Positions 48,256-57,625 of a DNA stretch of 64,000 nucleotides are shown piece after piece. Location of the stretch: the NCBI RefSeq assembly GCF_947072685.1, contig NZ_CAMTIK010000003.1:1-64000 (forward strand). Direction: 5' to 3'. The translations under genes and the position numbers were made by a program. The DNA comes from an uncultured Cetobacterium sp. Lineage in GTDB: Bacteria; Fusobacteriota; Fusobacteriia; Fusobacteriales; Fusobacteriaceae. The notes beneath the pieces are model-generated. The model did not search any database. It worked only from the letters and a program-made list of their open reading frames with translations, and was not told the DNA's origin. Position 1 is the stretch's first letter; each line of letters opens with the position of its first letter.

Positions 48256-49101
48256 ATGAAGAAAATAAGAGTTACTGTTTCAGAAGATATTTGGAGACTT
48301 TTAAAAAAAGATTCGGAAGAGTTTGGTATAAATAACAATAAATTATGTAACTTTATTTTAGATAAATTTAAATATAGTAAGAAGTTTGATATAGATAGAT
48401 TTATTGAACCTCAAGGACGACCATTGAAAAAAGTTATCCAGTTTGATTTAAACGTTTTAAATAAAGGTATTTACTATGATATATTGAGAGAGAATAGAGT
48501 TGAAGTAGAAGCTGAATTTTTTAGAGGGTTATTTGAAGTGTATTCATCTCAGTTTAAATATCAACGAGAGATTTTTATATTTCAAGAAACATATAAATTA
48601 TTGTTAGATGCTATACAAAATAAAGTTAAGGTAAAAGTGGATTGTCTAGGGGATATTTTGACATTATCTCCATATTTCATTAAAAGAGAGGACCAAGGGG
48701 ATGAAAATTTTATATTTGCGTATGATGATGAGAATAAAAAATACAGAAGTATAAAGTTAAAGGATGTAAATCTTTTGGGAGTATTAAATGAAAAAATATT
48801 AGTGAGAGACAAAAAATATATAGATGGGATAAGAAAAAACTTCGATCCATTTTTAGGAGAGAGAATATTGGTGAAAGCTATTTTTACCCCAGTGGGTGAG
48901 AGCATGTTGAAGAGTTTAACAAACTATAAGCCTAAACTTTTAAAGAAAGAAGAGGATGTTTATTTTTTTGAAATGACTTTAGAAAACGCAAAGGTTTATT
49001 TTTCATCATTTTTAAAAGAGGCAAAAATATTAGAACCACAAAGACTTAAAGATGAAATGAAACTCTCTTTTTTAGAAGCTTATAACATATATGTAGATTA
49101 A
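48256..49101 (+). CDS. Putative WYL-domain transcription regulator with RHH-like N-terminus
   Basis: A 281-residue protein. The N-terminal 45 residues (K-K-I-R-V-T-V-S-E-D-I-W-R-L-L-K-K) look like a ribbon-helix-helix DNA-binding fold. After a middle region, residues 120-200 (T-L-S-P-Y-F-I-K-R-E-D, D-E-N-F-I-F-A-Y-D-D) follow the WYL-domain pattern, and 215-275 (V-K-A-I-F-T-P-V-G-E, I-L-E-P-Q-R-L-K-D-E-M) the WCX pattern. WYL proteins usually have an HTH in front, so the arrangement is unusual. It lies between the AGCS and second BrnQ genes, which are plausible targets. Domain names are by eye and need a profile search. Confidence 0.6.
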   Translation: MKKIRVTVSEDIWRLLKKDSEEFGINNNKLCNFILDKFKYSKKFDIDRFIEPQGRPLKKVIQFDLNVLNKGIYYDILRENRVEVEAEFFRGLFEVYSSQFKYQREIFIFQETYKLLLDAIQNKVKVKVDCLGDILTLSPYFIKREDQGDENFIFAYDDENKKYRSIKLKDVNLLGVLNEKILVRDKKYIDGIRKNFDPFLGERILVKAIFTPVGESMLKSLTNYKPKLLKKEEDVYFFEMTLENAKVYFSSFLKEAKILEPQRLKDEMKLSFLEAYNIYVD

Positions 49102-49200
49102 AATGAAAATTAAATAATTAAAACTTGAAAAAATAAAAAAAAAGTGTTAGTATTATAAAAATTTAAATTCAAAATAATCGACTATTGGGAAAAGTTTATT

Positions 49201-49232
49201 AAAGCAATCTAAAACCTAGATTGCTTTTTTTA
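49201..49232 (+). terminator. Hairpin terminator between the regulator gene and brnQ copy 2
   Basis: AAAGCAATCTA (49201-49211) pairs with TAGATTGCTTT (49217-49227) with a T run after it, about 100 bases past the regulator's stop and 30 before brnQ. It either ends the regulator transcript or attenuates a brnQ leader, since a weak promoter-like pair (TTGAAA at 49125, TAGTAT at 49148) lies in front. Confidence 0.8.
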
Positions 49233-49262
49233 TAAAATTTATTTTAATTAGGGGAGGAAGTT

Positions 49263-50498
49263 ATGAATAAGAAAAAAGAGGTCTTAATTTTGGGATTAGC
49301 ATTATTCTCAATGTTTTTTGGAGCTGGAAACCTATTGTTCCCACCATCATTGGGAGTATCAGTTGGGACAAGTTGGCTTGTGGCTGGGGTAGGGTTTTTT
49401 TTAACAGGAGTTGGCTTGCCTTTGTTGGGAATACTTGCATTCACAAAAGTTGGAAGTTTAGATGAGTTCGCAAATAAGGTGTCATCTAAATTTAACACAA
49501 TATATTTGACAACTTTAATCTTGGTTATAGGACCACTGTTTGCTATTCCAAGAACAGGATCTACTACATTTGAGATGGGAGTGTTACCATTGATAAATGG
49601 TGACCCTAAATTGATAGCGATAGTAACTTCAATTATATTTTTTGGAATTACACTTTTTTTAGTTTTAAATGAATCAAAAGTAACAGATATACTGGGTAAA
49701 TTTTTGACACCAATTATTTTAGTAATATTAGCATTGATAACATTTATTGGATTGTTGAATCCTATCGGAATAGCGGTTGCGAGTAAAGTAGAGGGAAGTC
49801 AATTCTCTTATGGGTTTATTAATGGTTATCAAACTATGGATGCTTTAGCATCAGTTTTATTTGGTGTTATAATTGTAAAGGGATTGGAATCGAAAGGAAT
49901 AACGGACTCTAGAGAACAAAAAAGTTTCTTAACAGGTTCTGGTATGATAGCGGCAGTTGGATTGGGACTGATATACTTCAGTTTGATTTACTTAGGATCT
50001 CAAATAAGTGGAATGGAGAATTTATCAACAGCTCAAACAGCATTGACACTGGCAGAATTGACACTAGGAAGTTCTGGAAAAATAGCATTTGGAGTTTGTG
50101 TTGCAGCGGCATGTCTAACTACATCTGTAGGATTAACAGCTTTAGTGAGTGATTGGTTTGCAAAACTATTAAATGTTTCTTATAAAATGGTGGCATTAGT
50201 GACGTGTGTGTTTTCTTCTGTATTGGCAGTAGCGGGATTAGATTATATAATAAGTTTAGCTGTTCCAGTTTTAGTTGTATTGTATCCAGTTACAATTGTG
50301 TTGATTGTTTTAAATATTTTTGGAATTGAAAATAAAAATTGTTTTAAATTGGTTACTTTAGTTACATTACTAGTAAGTGGTGCCGAAGTTTTAAAAGTAA
50401 ATTTATCAATTATACCTCTTTCAAACGTAGGCTTTGCATGGTTGATTCCAGCTTTAGTAGCTTATGGGATAGGTAAGCTTATAAAAAATAAAGAATAG
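49263..50498 (+). CDS. brnQ: Branched-chain amino acid carrier BrnQ (copy 2)
   Basis: A 411-residue LIVCS-family symporter, paralogous to the 45325 gene and in the opposite orientation. The signature S-M-F-F-G-A-G-N-L-L-F-P-P and the E-M-G / N-P-I regions are conserved between the copies. About 12 transmembrane helices are expected. GGGGAGGA precedes the ATG. The two copies face away from each other across 46582-49262 and may differ in affinity or regulation. Confidence 0.93.
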   Translation: MNKKKEVLILGLALFSMFFGAGNLLFPPSLGVSVGTSWLVAGVGFFLTGVGLPLLGILAFTKVGSLDEFANKVSSKFNTIYLTTLILVIGPLFAIPRTGSTTFEMGVLPLINGDPKLIAIVTSIIFFGITLFLVLNESKVTDILGKFLTPIILVILALITFIGLLNPIGIAVASKVEGSQFSYGFINGYQTMDALASVLFGVIIVKGLESKGITDSREQKSFLTGSGMIAAVGLGLIYFSLIYLGSQISGMENLSTAQTALTLAELTLGSSGKIAFGVCVAAACLTTSVGLTALVSDWFAKLLNVSYKMVALVTCVFSSVLAVAGLDYIISLAVPVLVVLYPVTIVLIVLNIFGIENKNCFKLVTLVTLLVSGAEVLKVNLSIIPLSNVGFAWLIPALVAYGIGKLIKNKE

Positions 50499-50532
50499 AA
50501 TAAGTTAATATATACTTAATATATTGAAATGG

Positions 50533-50563
50533 AACTCAGCTTGAGAAAAGGCTGGGTTTTTTC
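50533..50563 (+). terminator. Intrinsic terminator after brnQ copy 2
   Basis: AACTCAGC (50533-50540) pairs with GCTGGGTT (50551-50558) with one G-T pair, followed by a T run. Confidence 0.85.
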
Positions 50564-50572
50564 ATTATTTGC

Positions 50573-50601
50573 TTGAAAAAAATAGGTAAAGGGTGTATAA
50601 T
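50573..50601 (+). promoter_or_regulatory. Promoter of the formate/nitrite transporter gene
   Basis: TTGAAA (50573-50578) and a perfect TATAAT (50596-50601) are exactly 17 bases apart. The transcript would start near 50608 and has a short leader before AGGAGG at 50625-50630. Confidence 0.88.
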
Positions 50602-50636
50602 TCCAAACTGTATGAAAAGAAATTAGGAGGAAAAAA

Positions 50637-51398
50637 GTGAAGGTTTATTTAACAAACAAAGAAACAACGGAACAAGTTCTTCTATTAGGAGAAAACAAAG
50701 GGCATTACTCTTTTACAAAAACAATGTTACTAGGACTTATGGGAGGAGTTTACATTGCGTTATCTGCTTTGGGGAATTTGATTGCTAATTTTACAATAGG
50801 TGGAGGAGCAGGAAAGTTTGTTGGTGCTTGTGTTTTTCCAACAGGGCTGATGCTTGTTGTTTTAGTTGGAGGATCATTATTTACTGGAGACTGTTTAGGA
50901 CTTTTAGCATTCACAAAAGGTAAAGTAGAAAAAGTAACGTACATAAAAAATTTATGTGCTGTTTGGATTGGGAATCTTATTGGATCAGTATTTATTGCAT
51001 ATGTAACTTATTTAGGTGGAAGTTATTCGTCGATTGAATTTTCAAATTATGTTGTTGGAGTTGCGCAACATAAGGTTCATTTAGGTTTTATAGAAGCTAT
51101 AGCTAGTGGATTTTTATGTAATGTATTGGTTGCAATAGGAGTTTGGTTTGCATTGGCATCTAAAGATTTAGCTGGAAAAATATTAGCTATTTGGTTTCCA
51201 ATTATGTTATTTATTCTTGGAGGATTCCAGCACGTGGTTGCAAATATGTATTATTTAAGTATAGGTAAAATATTGATGACTAGTGCATACAGCTTTGGAG
51301 GAATGGGAGTACATTTCTTGGCAGTAACAATTGGAAACTTTTTATCGGGAGCTTTATTTTTACCGTTAATTTATAAAAAATTATATATGAACGATTAA
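50637..51398 (+). CDS. Formate/nitrite transporter family channel
   Basis: A 253-residue FNT pentamer-type channel with six transmembrane helices. The family pattern S-L-F-T-G-D-C (position of the usual TGN) and the central G-F-Q-H-V-V-A-N-M (pore histidine) are visible. The substrate may be formate, nitrite or hydrosulfide; the fermentative, anaerobic setting makes formate the leading guess. The start is GTG at 50637, six bases after AGGAGG. It stands alone between two terminators with its own strong promoter. Confidence 0.9.
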   Translation: MKVYLTNKETTEQVLLLGENKGHYSFTKTMLLGLMGGVYIALSALGNLIANFTIGGGAGKFVGACVFPTGLMLVVLVGGSLFTGDCLGLLAFTKGKVEKVTYIKNLCAVWIGNLIGSVFIAYVTYLGGSYSSIEFSNYVVGVAQHKVHLGFIEAIASGFLCNVLVAIGVWFALASKDLAGKILAIWFPIMLFILGGFQHVVANMYYLSIGKILMTSAYSFGGMGVHFLAVTIGNFLSGALFLPLIYKKLYMND

Positions 51399-51405
51399 TA
51401 ATTAT

Positions 51406-51442
51406 AATAGAGGGAAGCCCATAAGGGATTCCCTCTATTTTT
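51406..51442. terminator. Bidirectional terminator between the FNT gene and the SDR gene
   Basis: AATAGAGGGAA (51406-51416) pairs with TTCCCTCTATT (51429-51439), with an inner CCC/GGG pair in the loop and T-rich ends on both strands. It ends the two convergent transcripts. Confidence 0.88.
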
Positions 51443-52212
51443 TATTTTCTATGAACTGTTCTACCATCGGCTTGATGATTTGGTGTGATTGTAATTTCTG
51501 ATAACTGAACATTTTCAGGAAGAGCAGTAGTATAAATTATAACATCAGCGACATCGTCGGGAGTTAAAGGGTCAATACCTTTATAAGGGTTTGAGGCCTT
51601 TTCAACATCTCCTTTAAATCTCACCTTACTAAATTCAGTTTCAACAAGACCAGGCTTAATATTAGTAACTTTAATATTTGTATCAACTAAATCAATTCTT
51701 AGACCGTCCGAGAATGATTTGACAGCTGCTTTAGTGGCACAATAAACCGCTCCTCCAGCATAGGCTGAATCTCCAGCAATCGAACCGATATTAATGATAT
51801 GTCCACTTTTATGCTTTAGCATAAGAGGAACAACAGCGCTAGTAACGTATAACATTCCCTTTACGTTAGTGTCTACAACAGTGTCAATATCTGTGGGAGA
51901 TGTTAGATAGACTTTGTCTAATCCAAGAGCTAACCCCGCATTATTGATAAGGATATCAATTTTTTTAAAAGATTCAGGAAGAGAGTTTATTTTTTCTTCC
52001 ACATCCTTACTGATACGAACATCCATAGTAAGTGTATAAACTTTAATTCCATACTTTCTCATTAGTTCTTCTTTTAAAGAATCTAATAAATCAGAACTCC
52101 TAGCTGTAAGAATAAGGTTTGCACCCTTTTCAGCATAAGCTAAAGCACAACTTCTTCCAATTCCTTTTGTAGCACCTGTAATTAAAACAGTTTTTCCATA
52201 TAGTTTGTTCAT
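51442..52212 (-). CDS. Short-chain dehydrogenase/reductase (YdfG-like)
   Basis: A 256-residue NAD(P)-binding enzyme. T-G-A-T-K-G-I-G at 13-20, N-N-A-G, the catalytic S-I-A-G / Y-C-A-T-K and P-G-L-V-E-T-E-F are present. The C-terminal V-Q-L-S-E-I-T-I-T-P resembles YdfG, a 3-hydroxy acid (serine/allo-threonine) dehydrogenase. The exact substrate is uncertain. It is the last gene of a minus-strand group with aroK, the DUF1904 gene and the M16 gene. Confidence 0.88.
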   Translation of the reverse strand: MNKLYGKTVLITGATKGIGRSCALAYAEKGANLILTARSSDLLDSLKEELMRKYGIKVYTLTMDVRISKDVEEKINSLPESFKKIDILINNAGLALGLDKVYLTSPTDIDTVVDTNVKGMLYVTSAVVPLMLKHKSGHIINIGSIAGDSAYAGGAVYCATKAAVKSFSDGLRIDLVDTNIKVTNIKPGLVETEFSKVRFKGDVEKASNPYKGIDPLTPDDVADVIIYTTALPENVQLSEITITPNHQADGRTVHRK

Positions 52213-52222
52213 AGAAACCCCC

Positions 52223-52741
52223 TTAGCTTAGGATATAAGCGTTTTTAATTTTTTCAACACTGTCATAAAGATTTGTTTCTGAAGTTATTTCTATTGAAAA
52301 ATCAGCAGAAATTTTATATAAGGTTTGACGTTTCTCGTGAAGATCCTTAATTTTTTCAAATAAATTTTCGGAGTTGTTTAAAAGAGGTCTATTTTTGCTC
52401 CGTCGAACTCTTTCATAAATAGTTTCGATATCACAATCCAAGAAAACAACAAAAGAAGATTGTTTTAAATTTTTTATATTAACATTATCAATTATAGCTC
52501 CACCACCAGTGGAAATTACTATGTTATTATCATTTGATTCTTCTTCTATGATCTCTCTTTCTAAATCTCTAAAATACTTCTCACCAAATTCTTCAAAAAT
52601 TTCAGGTATAGTCTTTTTTTCACGAATAGATATGCATCTGTCAATATCTATAAATTTCATGTCTAAGCTTCGAGCCAGTATACGTCCAACGGTAGTTTTA
52701 CCGCTGCCCATGAAGCCTATTAAAGCAATGTTATCCTTCAT
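52223..52741 (-). CDS. aroK: Shikimate kinase
   Basis: A 172-residue P-loop kinase that phosphorylates shikimate in the aromatic amino acid pathway. G-F-M-G-S-G-K-T-T-V-G-R is the Walker A, D-I-D is the shikimate/Mg site, the substrate motif is S-T-G-G-G-A, and the lid arginine region R-S-K-N-R-P-L is present. No other aro gene is in the window. Confidence 0.93.
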   Translation of the reverse strand: MKDNIALIGFMGSGKTTVGRILARSLDMKFIDIDRCISIREKKTIPEIFEEFGEKYFRDLEREIIEEESNDNNIVISTGGGAIIDNVNIKNLKQSSFVVFLDCDIETIYERVRRSKNRPLLNNSENLFEKIKDLHEKRQTLYKISADFSIEITSETNLYDSVEKIKNAYILS

Positions 52742-52746
52742 AAATC

Positions 52747-53076
52747 TTAGAAATGCTCGCCATTGTCATAATAGTTAGAACCTTCTAGGGGATAGAAGAT
52801 AACAGTGGTATCATTATTATGTTTTAATTTTTTACAAAAATTTGTAATGAATTTTGCGGCGAGATCTTTTGTCTCTTGACCTCTATCAAACCAAGCAACA
52901 TCAACAAAAATATATCCTGAAACAATTTCTCCATCGAATATATATTCAGTTTCAATGTGCTCAACAGTGAACCAAGTCCGATCGCATTTTATAATTTCAG
53001 TTAATCCGTCTATTAGTTCCTTGCTGTTTGCAATAAGAACTTTTTTGTCTATACCTCTAAATTTTAAATGTGGCAT
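52747..53076 (-). CDS. DUF1904 family protein
   Basis: A 109-residue protein that begins M-P-H-L-K-F-R-G-I and has W-F-D-R-G-Q in the middle, typical of the DUF1904 family found in anaerobic bacteria. The fold is probably tautomerase-like and the function is unknown. The start is ATG at 53076, seven bases after AGGAGG; a TTG six bases earlier overlaps the end of the M16 gene. It is five bases from aroK. Confidence 0.75.
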   Translation of the reverse strand: MPHLKFRGIDKKVLIANSKELIDGLTEIIKCDRTWFTVEHIETEYIFDGEIVSGYIFVDVAWFDRGQETKDLAAKFITNFCKKLKHNNDTTVIFYPLEGSNYYDNGEHF

Positions 53077-53078
53077 AA

Positions 53079-55856
53079 TCAATCCTCCTTCTCAGGTAGA
53101 AGAACTACCTCAATGCAGTTATTTTTATTGATTGCTCTATTGGAAAAATTAACAATAGAATTATAATTTACAATACTATTATACCTCATAGGAGTGTAAA
53201 ATTCATAGTCTGTTATTAAATTTTTTTTCTCTAAAAAATTATTCCAAAAAGAATTTGTCTTTATTGCTGTTTCATAGTTAAGTTCATAGTTTTTTTGAAC
53301 ATCAGTAATTTTATTTTTGGGGAAGTTACCATTTTGGATATTACTGACAACCTCTTTTACTTTGTTGATAACCTCATCAGTTCTTTTAGTATCTGTACTA
53401 AATGCTATTTGAAGATAGTTTTCTCCAAAATTTAGTTTTTCTAACTCAGAACGGGATGAGATTGAATAAACACCACCTATCTTTTCTCTGACGTCTTCAA
53501 TCAAGAGAATGTTTAAAAGATTGGAAAAAGCACCATAAAGAAGACGGTTTTCTAAAGAAAATTCACCATGGTATGGAAATGTTAAAACAACAGTAGATTT
53601 TTTATCAATACCTTGAACGATACTTTTTTTAACATTATCTTTAGGATAAACGACTTTTAGGTTTTTTGCCTCGATATACTCATTTTGAGTAGGAAGATTG
53701 GCAAGGTACATATCTAAAACTTTAACCAATTCATCTTCGTTTATAGAACCAGTGATAGTAGCTTTGTAATCTTTAAAATTTGTAAAAATTTTATTGAAAA
53801 CAGTGGTTAGATTTTGTTTAGAAACGACGTCTAAATCTTCTAGTTCAAGCATTTTTCTTCTAGGGTGATTCGAATTTAAAGTTGATAGAAGATTTTTTTT
53901 GAAAACAGATTTAGGAGAGAAATCTCGGTTTTTAATAAGTTCAACATTTGATGTCAATGTAGAACTCAGGATATCCTCATCAATAATAGGATTAGAGATA
54001 AGAGTTCTAAAATAATTTAAAGATTCAAAAAGATTTTCTTTGTTGGTTGAGATAATAAAACCTTGTGTATAGTCGTCAATAAATGGAGAAACACTGAAAT
54101 TTTTACCTTTGAAATAAATCTCTAAAGATTTATAGTCAATGTTACCTAAACCAGAATCGTTTAAGATGCTTGGTAAAAATAGAGCGTTGATATATTCTTT
54201 TTGGTTTAAATTAGAACTTCCACCAAGCTTGGTAAGTTTAATAAAAATCTTATCTCTGTCAAAATCTGTATTTTTGTAGAGAACTTTCATTCCATTAGAA
54301 AGTAAAAATTCTTTATAATTATCTGTGGATAAAATAAGTTTACTAGAACCTGGTATTAAGTCCAAAGGTTCTAATTTTGGAGTGAAATTGTTATTTGATA
54401 TATTTATGTTACTTTGATTAATGAGTTTATTTACCAATTCAAATATATTTTGTTCAGTTGGTAAAGAACTTTTAAGATTGTCTCTAGAGGTAATCAAAAT
54501 ATCATAGTTACTCTGTAAAATACGAGTGCAGAGATCTTTGAGAGAATCTGAAGAGATATCTTTTAGATATGTTTCTGTAAGTATTAACTCTTCATCACTT
54601 TCAATAAAAGAGCTATCTTTTAAGATGAAATCTCGTATGGATTGAGCATATATATCATTGGTAATGCTATCTTTATTATTTACAAGAGTTTTTAAATTGT
54701 TTATTAAATTTAGTTTTTCATTATTTAACTCATCTGCTGACACTCCGTAAAGAGATATAGATTTGATATTATTAATAATATCAGTGATAGATATATCTAA
54801 ACTATTTTCTTTAACGAGAGAGGAGATTGCATAGATCCCAGTCTCTTTGTTTAAAGGAAAATTATAAATAGAAGAGTATATAAATGGAGCATCTTTAGTT
54901 TTTGATAATATTGAGAATCTAGTATTCAGTATTGAGTTTAAAATTAGTTTAGCTAAATAGTTTTTATAAGATAAACTATTATTTAAAGGAGAAATATTTT
55001 CCTTCCACATAATATTGAAATTGGTTGTTGTCAACTCAGGATCTGTAAAAATCGTCACACTATCTTTAGTGGATAAATCTATTTTAAACTCTTTAGGTGA
55101 GGTGAAGTCGGTATTTGTTAATGATGAAAAATTTTCAATAATTAATTCTTCAGTTTTTTTCACATCAAAATCCCCAACGGCAATAATCGCCATATTTTTA
55201 GGTTGATACCATTTTTTATAATAATTTTCTAACTTTTCAAAATCAGCATTTTTTATAGTCTCGGGAAACCCGATTGGAAAACGTTTAGAGTACCAAGAGT
55301 TTCCATATAAAATTTGTTTTTGTAAGTCGCCTACTCTCTGATTGATACCTTGTCGTAATCTCCATTCCTCTATGATAATATTTTTTTCTGTTTCAATATC
55401 TTTAGGATCAAGAGTTATTTCAGAAGACCACTCTTTTAAAACTTCAAGACCTATTTTTAAGTCGTTTTCATTTGTAGGAACTTGGAGCTCATAAACTGTT
55501 TCAGAAAAGCTTGTATAAGCATTTAAATCTCCACCAAAGCTAAGTCCAAGAGATTGTAAATATTTAACTAAATCATTTTTTTTATATTTTGTAGTTCCAT
55601 TAAAAGCCATATGTTCTAAAAAATGGGCTAAACCTTGTTGTTCATTACTCTCTAGAAGAGAACCGGCATTCACCACTAGGTTTAAAGATGCTCTATTTTC
55701 AGGTTTTTTATTTTTGAATAGGTAGTATTTTAACCCATTTTTAAGTTCGCCACTAACAAGATTTTTTGAGTTACTAAAGTCGATGGTTTCTTGAGTAAAA
55801 ATTAAAGTTTTAAGAATTAAAAATAAAAATACAGAAAATAAATATTTTTTTTTCAT
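53079..55856 (-). CDS. Exported M16-family zinc metallopeptidase
   Basis: A 925-residue pitrilysin-type protease. A signal peptide (K-K-K then a hydrophobic stretch to about residue 21) suggests periplasmic export. The inverted zinc motif is H-F-L-E-H (residues 78-82), and the distal Glu is in the E-E-W-R-L-R region near residue 160. Four homologous domains are expected in the full length, the C-terminal half being catalytically inactive. Substrates are small peptides in the family. The gene is the promoter-proximal member of the minus-strand group. Confidence 0.92.
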   Translation of the reverse strand: MKKKYLFSVFLFLILKTLIFTQETIDFSNSKNLVSGELKNGLKYYLFKNKKPENRASLNLVVNAGSLLESNEQQGLAHFLEHMAFNGTTKYKKNDLVKYLQSLGLSFGGDLNAYTSFSETVYELQVPTNENDLKIGLEVLKEWSSEITLDPKDIETEKNIIIEEWRLRQGINQRVGDLQKQILYGNSWYSKRFPIGFPETIKNADFEKLENYYKKWYQPKNMAIIAVGDFDVKKTEELIIENFSSLTNTDFTSPKEFKIDLSTKDSVTIFTDPELTTTNFNIMWKENISPLNNSLSYKNYLAKLILNSILNTRFSILSKTKDAPFIYSSIYNFPLNKETGIYAISSLVKENSLDISITDIINNIKSISLYGVSADELNNEKLNLINNLKTLVNNKDSITNDIYAQSIRDFILKDSSFIESDEELILTETYLKDISSDSLKDLCTRILQSNYDILITSRDNLKSSLPTEQNIFELVNKLINQSNINISNNNFTPKLEPLDLIPGSSKLILSTDNYKEFLLSNGMKVLYKNTDFDRDKIFIKLTKLGGSSNLNQKEYINALFLPSILNDSGLGNIDYKSLEIYFKGKNFSVSPFIDDYTQGFIISTNKENLFESLNYFRTLISNPIIDEDILSSTLTSNVELIKNRDFSPKSVFKKNLLSTLNSNHPRRKMLELEDLDVVSKQNLTTVFNKIFTNFKDYKATITGSINEDELVKVLDMYLANLPTQNEYIEAKNLKVVYPKDNVKKSIVQGIDKKSTVVLTFPYHGEFSLENRLLYGAFSNLLNILLIEDVREKIGGVYSISSRSELEKLNFGENYLQIAFSTDTKRTDEVINKVKEVVSNIQNGNFPKNKITDVQKNYELNYETAIKTNSFWNNFLEKKNLITDYEFYTPMRYNSIVNYNSIVNFSNRAINKNNCIEVVLLPEKED

Positions 55857-55986
55857 TGCTTCCTCCTTTTAGTGAATTATGAATAGATAGTACCATTTTA
55901 TAGATGTCATTAACAAGGATTATTTAGTAGATTTTTTTGAATAAAATTGATAGAATATATTGAATAAATAATAACTGGAGGTTATA

Positions 55987-57558
55987 GTGAGAGTCAAAGA
56001 CAAAAGAAAATTTTTTAGATTTATTATTTTGTTAACAGTTTTTATCTTTACAATTTCTTGTGGAGTAAAAAGATTGGTTTTCAAAAAAGAGCAAGCTAAA
56101 CCAGAAATGGTAGTAGACGAAATAAAAGTAGATGTTTTATCTAAAAATGGATTGAATCTTGAAGAGATAAAAAAAAAACCTCAAGATGTTAGTGTAGAAA
56201 TAAAAAAAGAGGAAAAATACATAGAATCTGTACCAACGATAGAAACAAAGTCAGAGACTAATTCCATAAGTCAGTATAAATTTATAAAAAATCAAACAAT
56301 TTTTGTATATGGTGATAGTTTTCAAAAAAATAAAATAGATACATTAAAAAAAGGTACAAGAGTAGAAGTTTTAGAAGTTTTAGATTTAGAGAAAGATGGA
56401 AAAATCAAATCGGTTTTAAAAATAAAATATAAAAAAGATTTGAAAAATAAAGTTGGATGGATCAGTAAAATTGAACTAGCAGATAAATTAAATGAAACTT
56501 TGATTCCAAATTGGAAAAATTTAGATTTTGATACAAATTATTCTATAAACAATTTTGAAAATAATCCAAGAGTAGAAGTAAAGGGTGTCTATTTAAATAT
56601 TTATACAATAGGAAGTGAAAAAAAATTAGAAAGACTTATCAAATTAGCTAATGATACAGAAATAAATGCTTTTGTAATAGATATAAAAGATGATAACGGT
56701 GTTCTTTCTTTTGAAATGGAAGCTCCTAAAAAATTTGGAATACCACTAAAGAAAAATTATCCAATAAAAGATATAAATGTTTTTATGAAAAAAATGAAAG
56801 ATAATAACATATATACAATAGCAAGAATAGTATCGTTTAAAGATCCGACATATGCAAAATCAAATCCCGATAAAGTGATTGTGTCAAGAGATACAGGAAA
56901 ACCTTATACGAACAGTGATGGGATTATTTGGGTATCAGCACATGATAGGAATTTGTGGGATTATAATTTAACAGTAGCAGAAGAGGCAGCAAAAGTTGGT
57001 TTCAATGAAATACAGTTTGACTATGTGAGATTTCCAGCATCAAATGGTGGAAAACTGGATTCTAAGTTAAATTATAGAAATACCAAAAATGAGTCTAAAC
57101 CTGAAACTATCCAGAAATATTTAAAATATGCAAAAGAACGATTAACACCTTTAAATGTTTATACAAGCGCAGATGTATATGGACAAGTAGGGACATTTAA
57201 TGACGATATGGGACTAGGACAACACTGGGAAACTGTGAGTCAAGTTGTGGACTATATCTCTCCAATGATGTATCCGAGCCACTATGGAAATGGAGCTTAT
57301 GGAGTAGCTATTCCAGATGCACAACCTTATAAAATAATATATCATTCGGTAAAAGATTCAGTTAATAGAAATGAGAATATAACTAATCCATCTGTAATAA
57401 GACCTTGGATCCAAGCGTTTACAGCTACGTGGGTAAAAGGTCATATAAATTATAATGAAAAAGAGATTAGAGAGCAAATAAAAGCTATGAATGATTTGGG
57501 AGTAAAAGAATATTTACTTTGGAGTCCAAGTAATAATTATAAGATCACAGCTAAATAA
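55987..57558 (+). CDS. Putative glycoside hydrolase lipoprotein (DUF4015 type)
   Basis: A 523-residue lipoprotein. The lipobox ends at Cys25 (T-I-S-C-G). A charged linker is followed by an SH3-like segment (about 90-165, with R-V-E-V-L-E-V and V-G-W-I-S) and a TIM-barrel domain (about 190-523) with G-V-Y-L-N, V-I-D-I-K-D-D-N-G, E-I-Q-F-D-Y-V-R-F-P and D-Y-I-S-P-M-M-Y-P-S-H-Y. The last part fits the DUF4015 putative glycosidase family. The target polysaccharide is unknown. Start GTG at 55987 follows GGAGG closely. Confidence 0.82.
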   Translation: MRVKDKRKFFRFIILLTVFIFTISCGVKRLVFKKEQAKPEMVVDEIKVDVLSKNGLNLEEIKKKPQDVSVEIKKEEKYIESVPTIETKSETNSISQYKFIKNQTIFVYGDSFQKNKIDTLKKGTRVEVLEVLDLEKDGKIKSVLKIKYKKDLKNKVGWISKIELADKLNETLIPNWKNLDFDTNYSINNFENNPRVEVKGVYLNIYTIGSEKKLERLIKLANDTEINAFVIDIKDDNGVLSFEMEAPKKFGIPLKKNYPIKDINVFMKKMKDNNIYTIARIVSFKDPTYAKSNPDKVIVSRDTGKPYTNSDGIIWVSAHDRNLWDYNLTVAEEAAKVGFNEIQFDYVRFPASNGGKLDSKLNYRNTKNESKPETIQKYLKYAKERLTPLNVYTSADVYGQVGTFNDDMGLGQHWETVSQVVDYISPMMYPSHYGNGAYGVAIPDAQPYKIIYHSVKDSVNRNENITNPSVIRPWIQAFTATWVKGHINYNEKEIREQIKAMNDLGVKEYLLWSPSNNYKITAK

Positions 57559-57587
57559 AAAAAAATGTTTAAAAAAAGTATAGTGTA

Positions 57588-57596
57588 TGATATAAT
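57588..57596 (+). promoter_or_regulatory. Extended -10 promoter of truB
   Basis: TGATATAAT at 57588-57596 is a perfect extended -10 element (TG, one base, TATAAT), and a weak -35 (TTTAAA, 57568-57573) lies 17 bases before it. The truB ribosome site follows within about 20 bases. Confidence 0.75.
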
Positions 57597-57625
57597 GTCA
57601 TTTGAACTAAATGGAGGAATCGGAA

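Noticed and set aside
49102-49262. T-box or leader-peptide attenuator for brnQ copy 2
   Set aside because: No T-box sequence, no specifier-type structure and no small ORF rich in Leu, Ile or Val codons was found before the hairpin.
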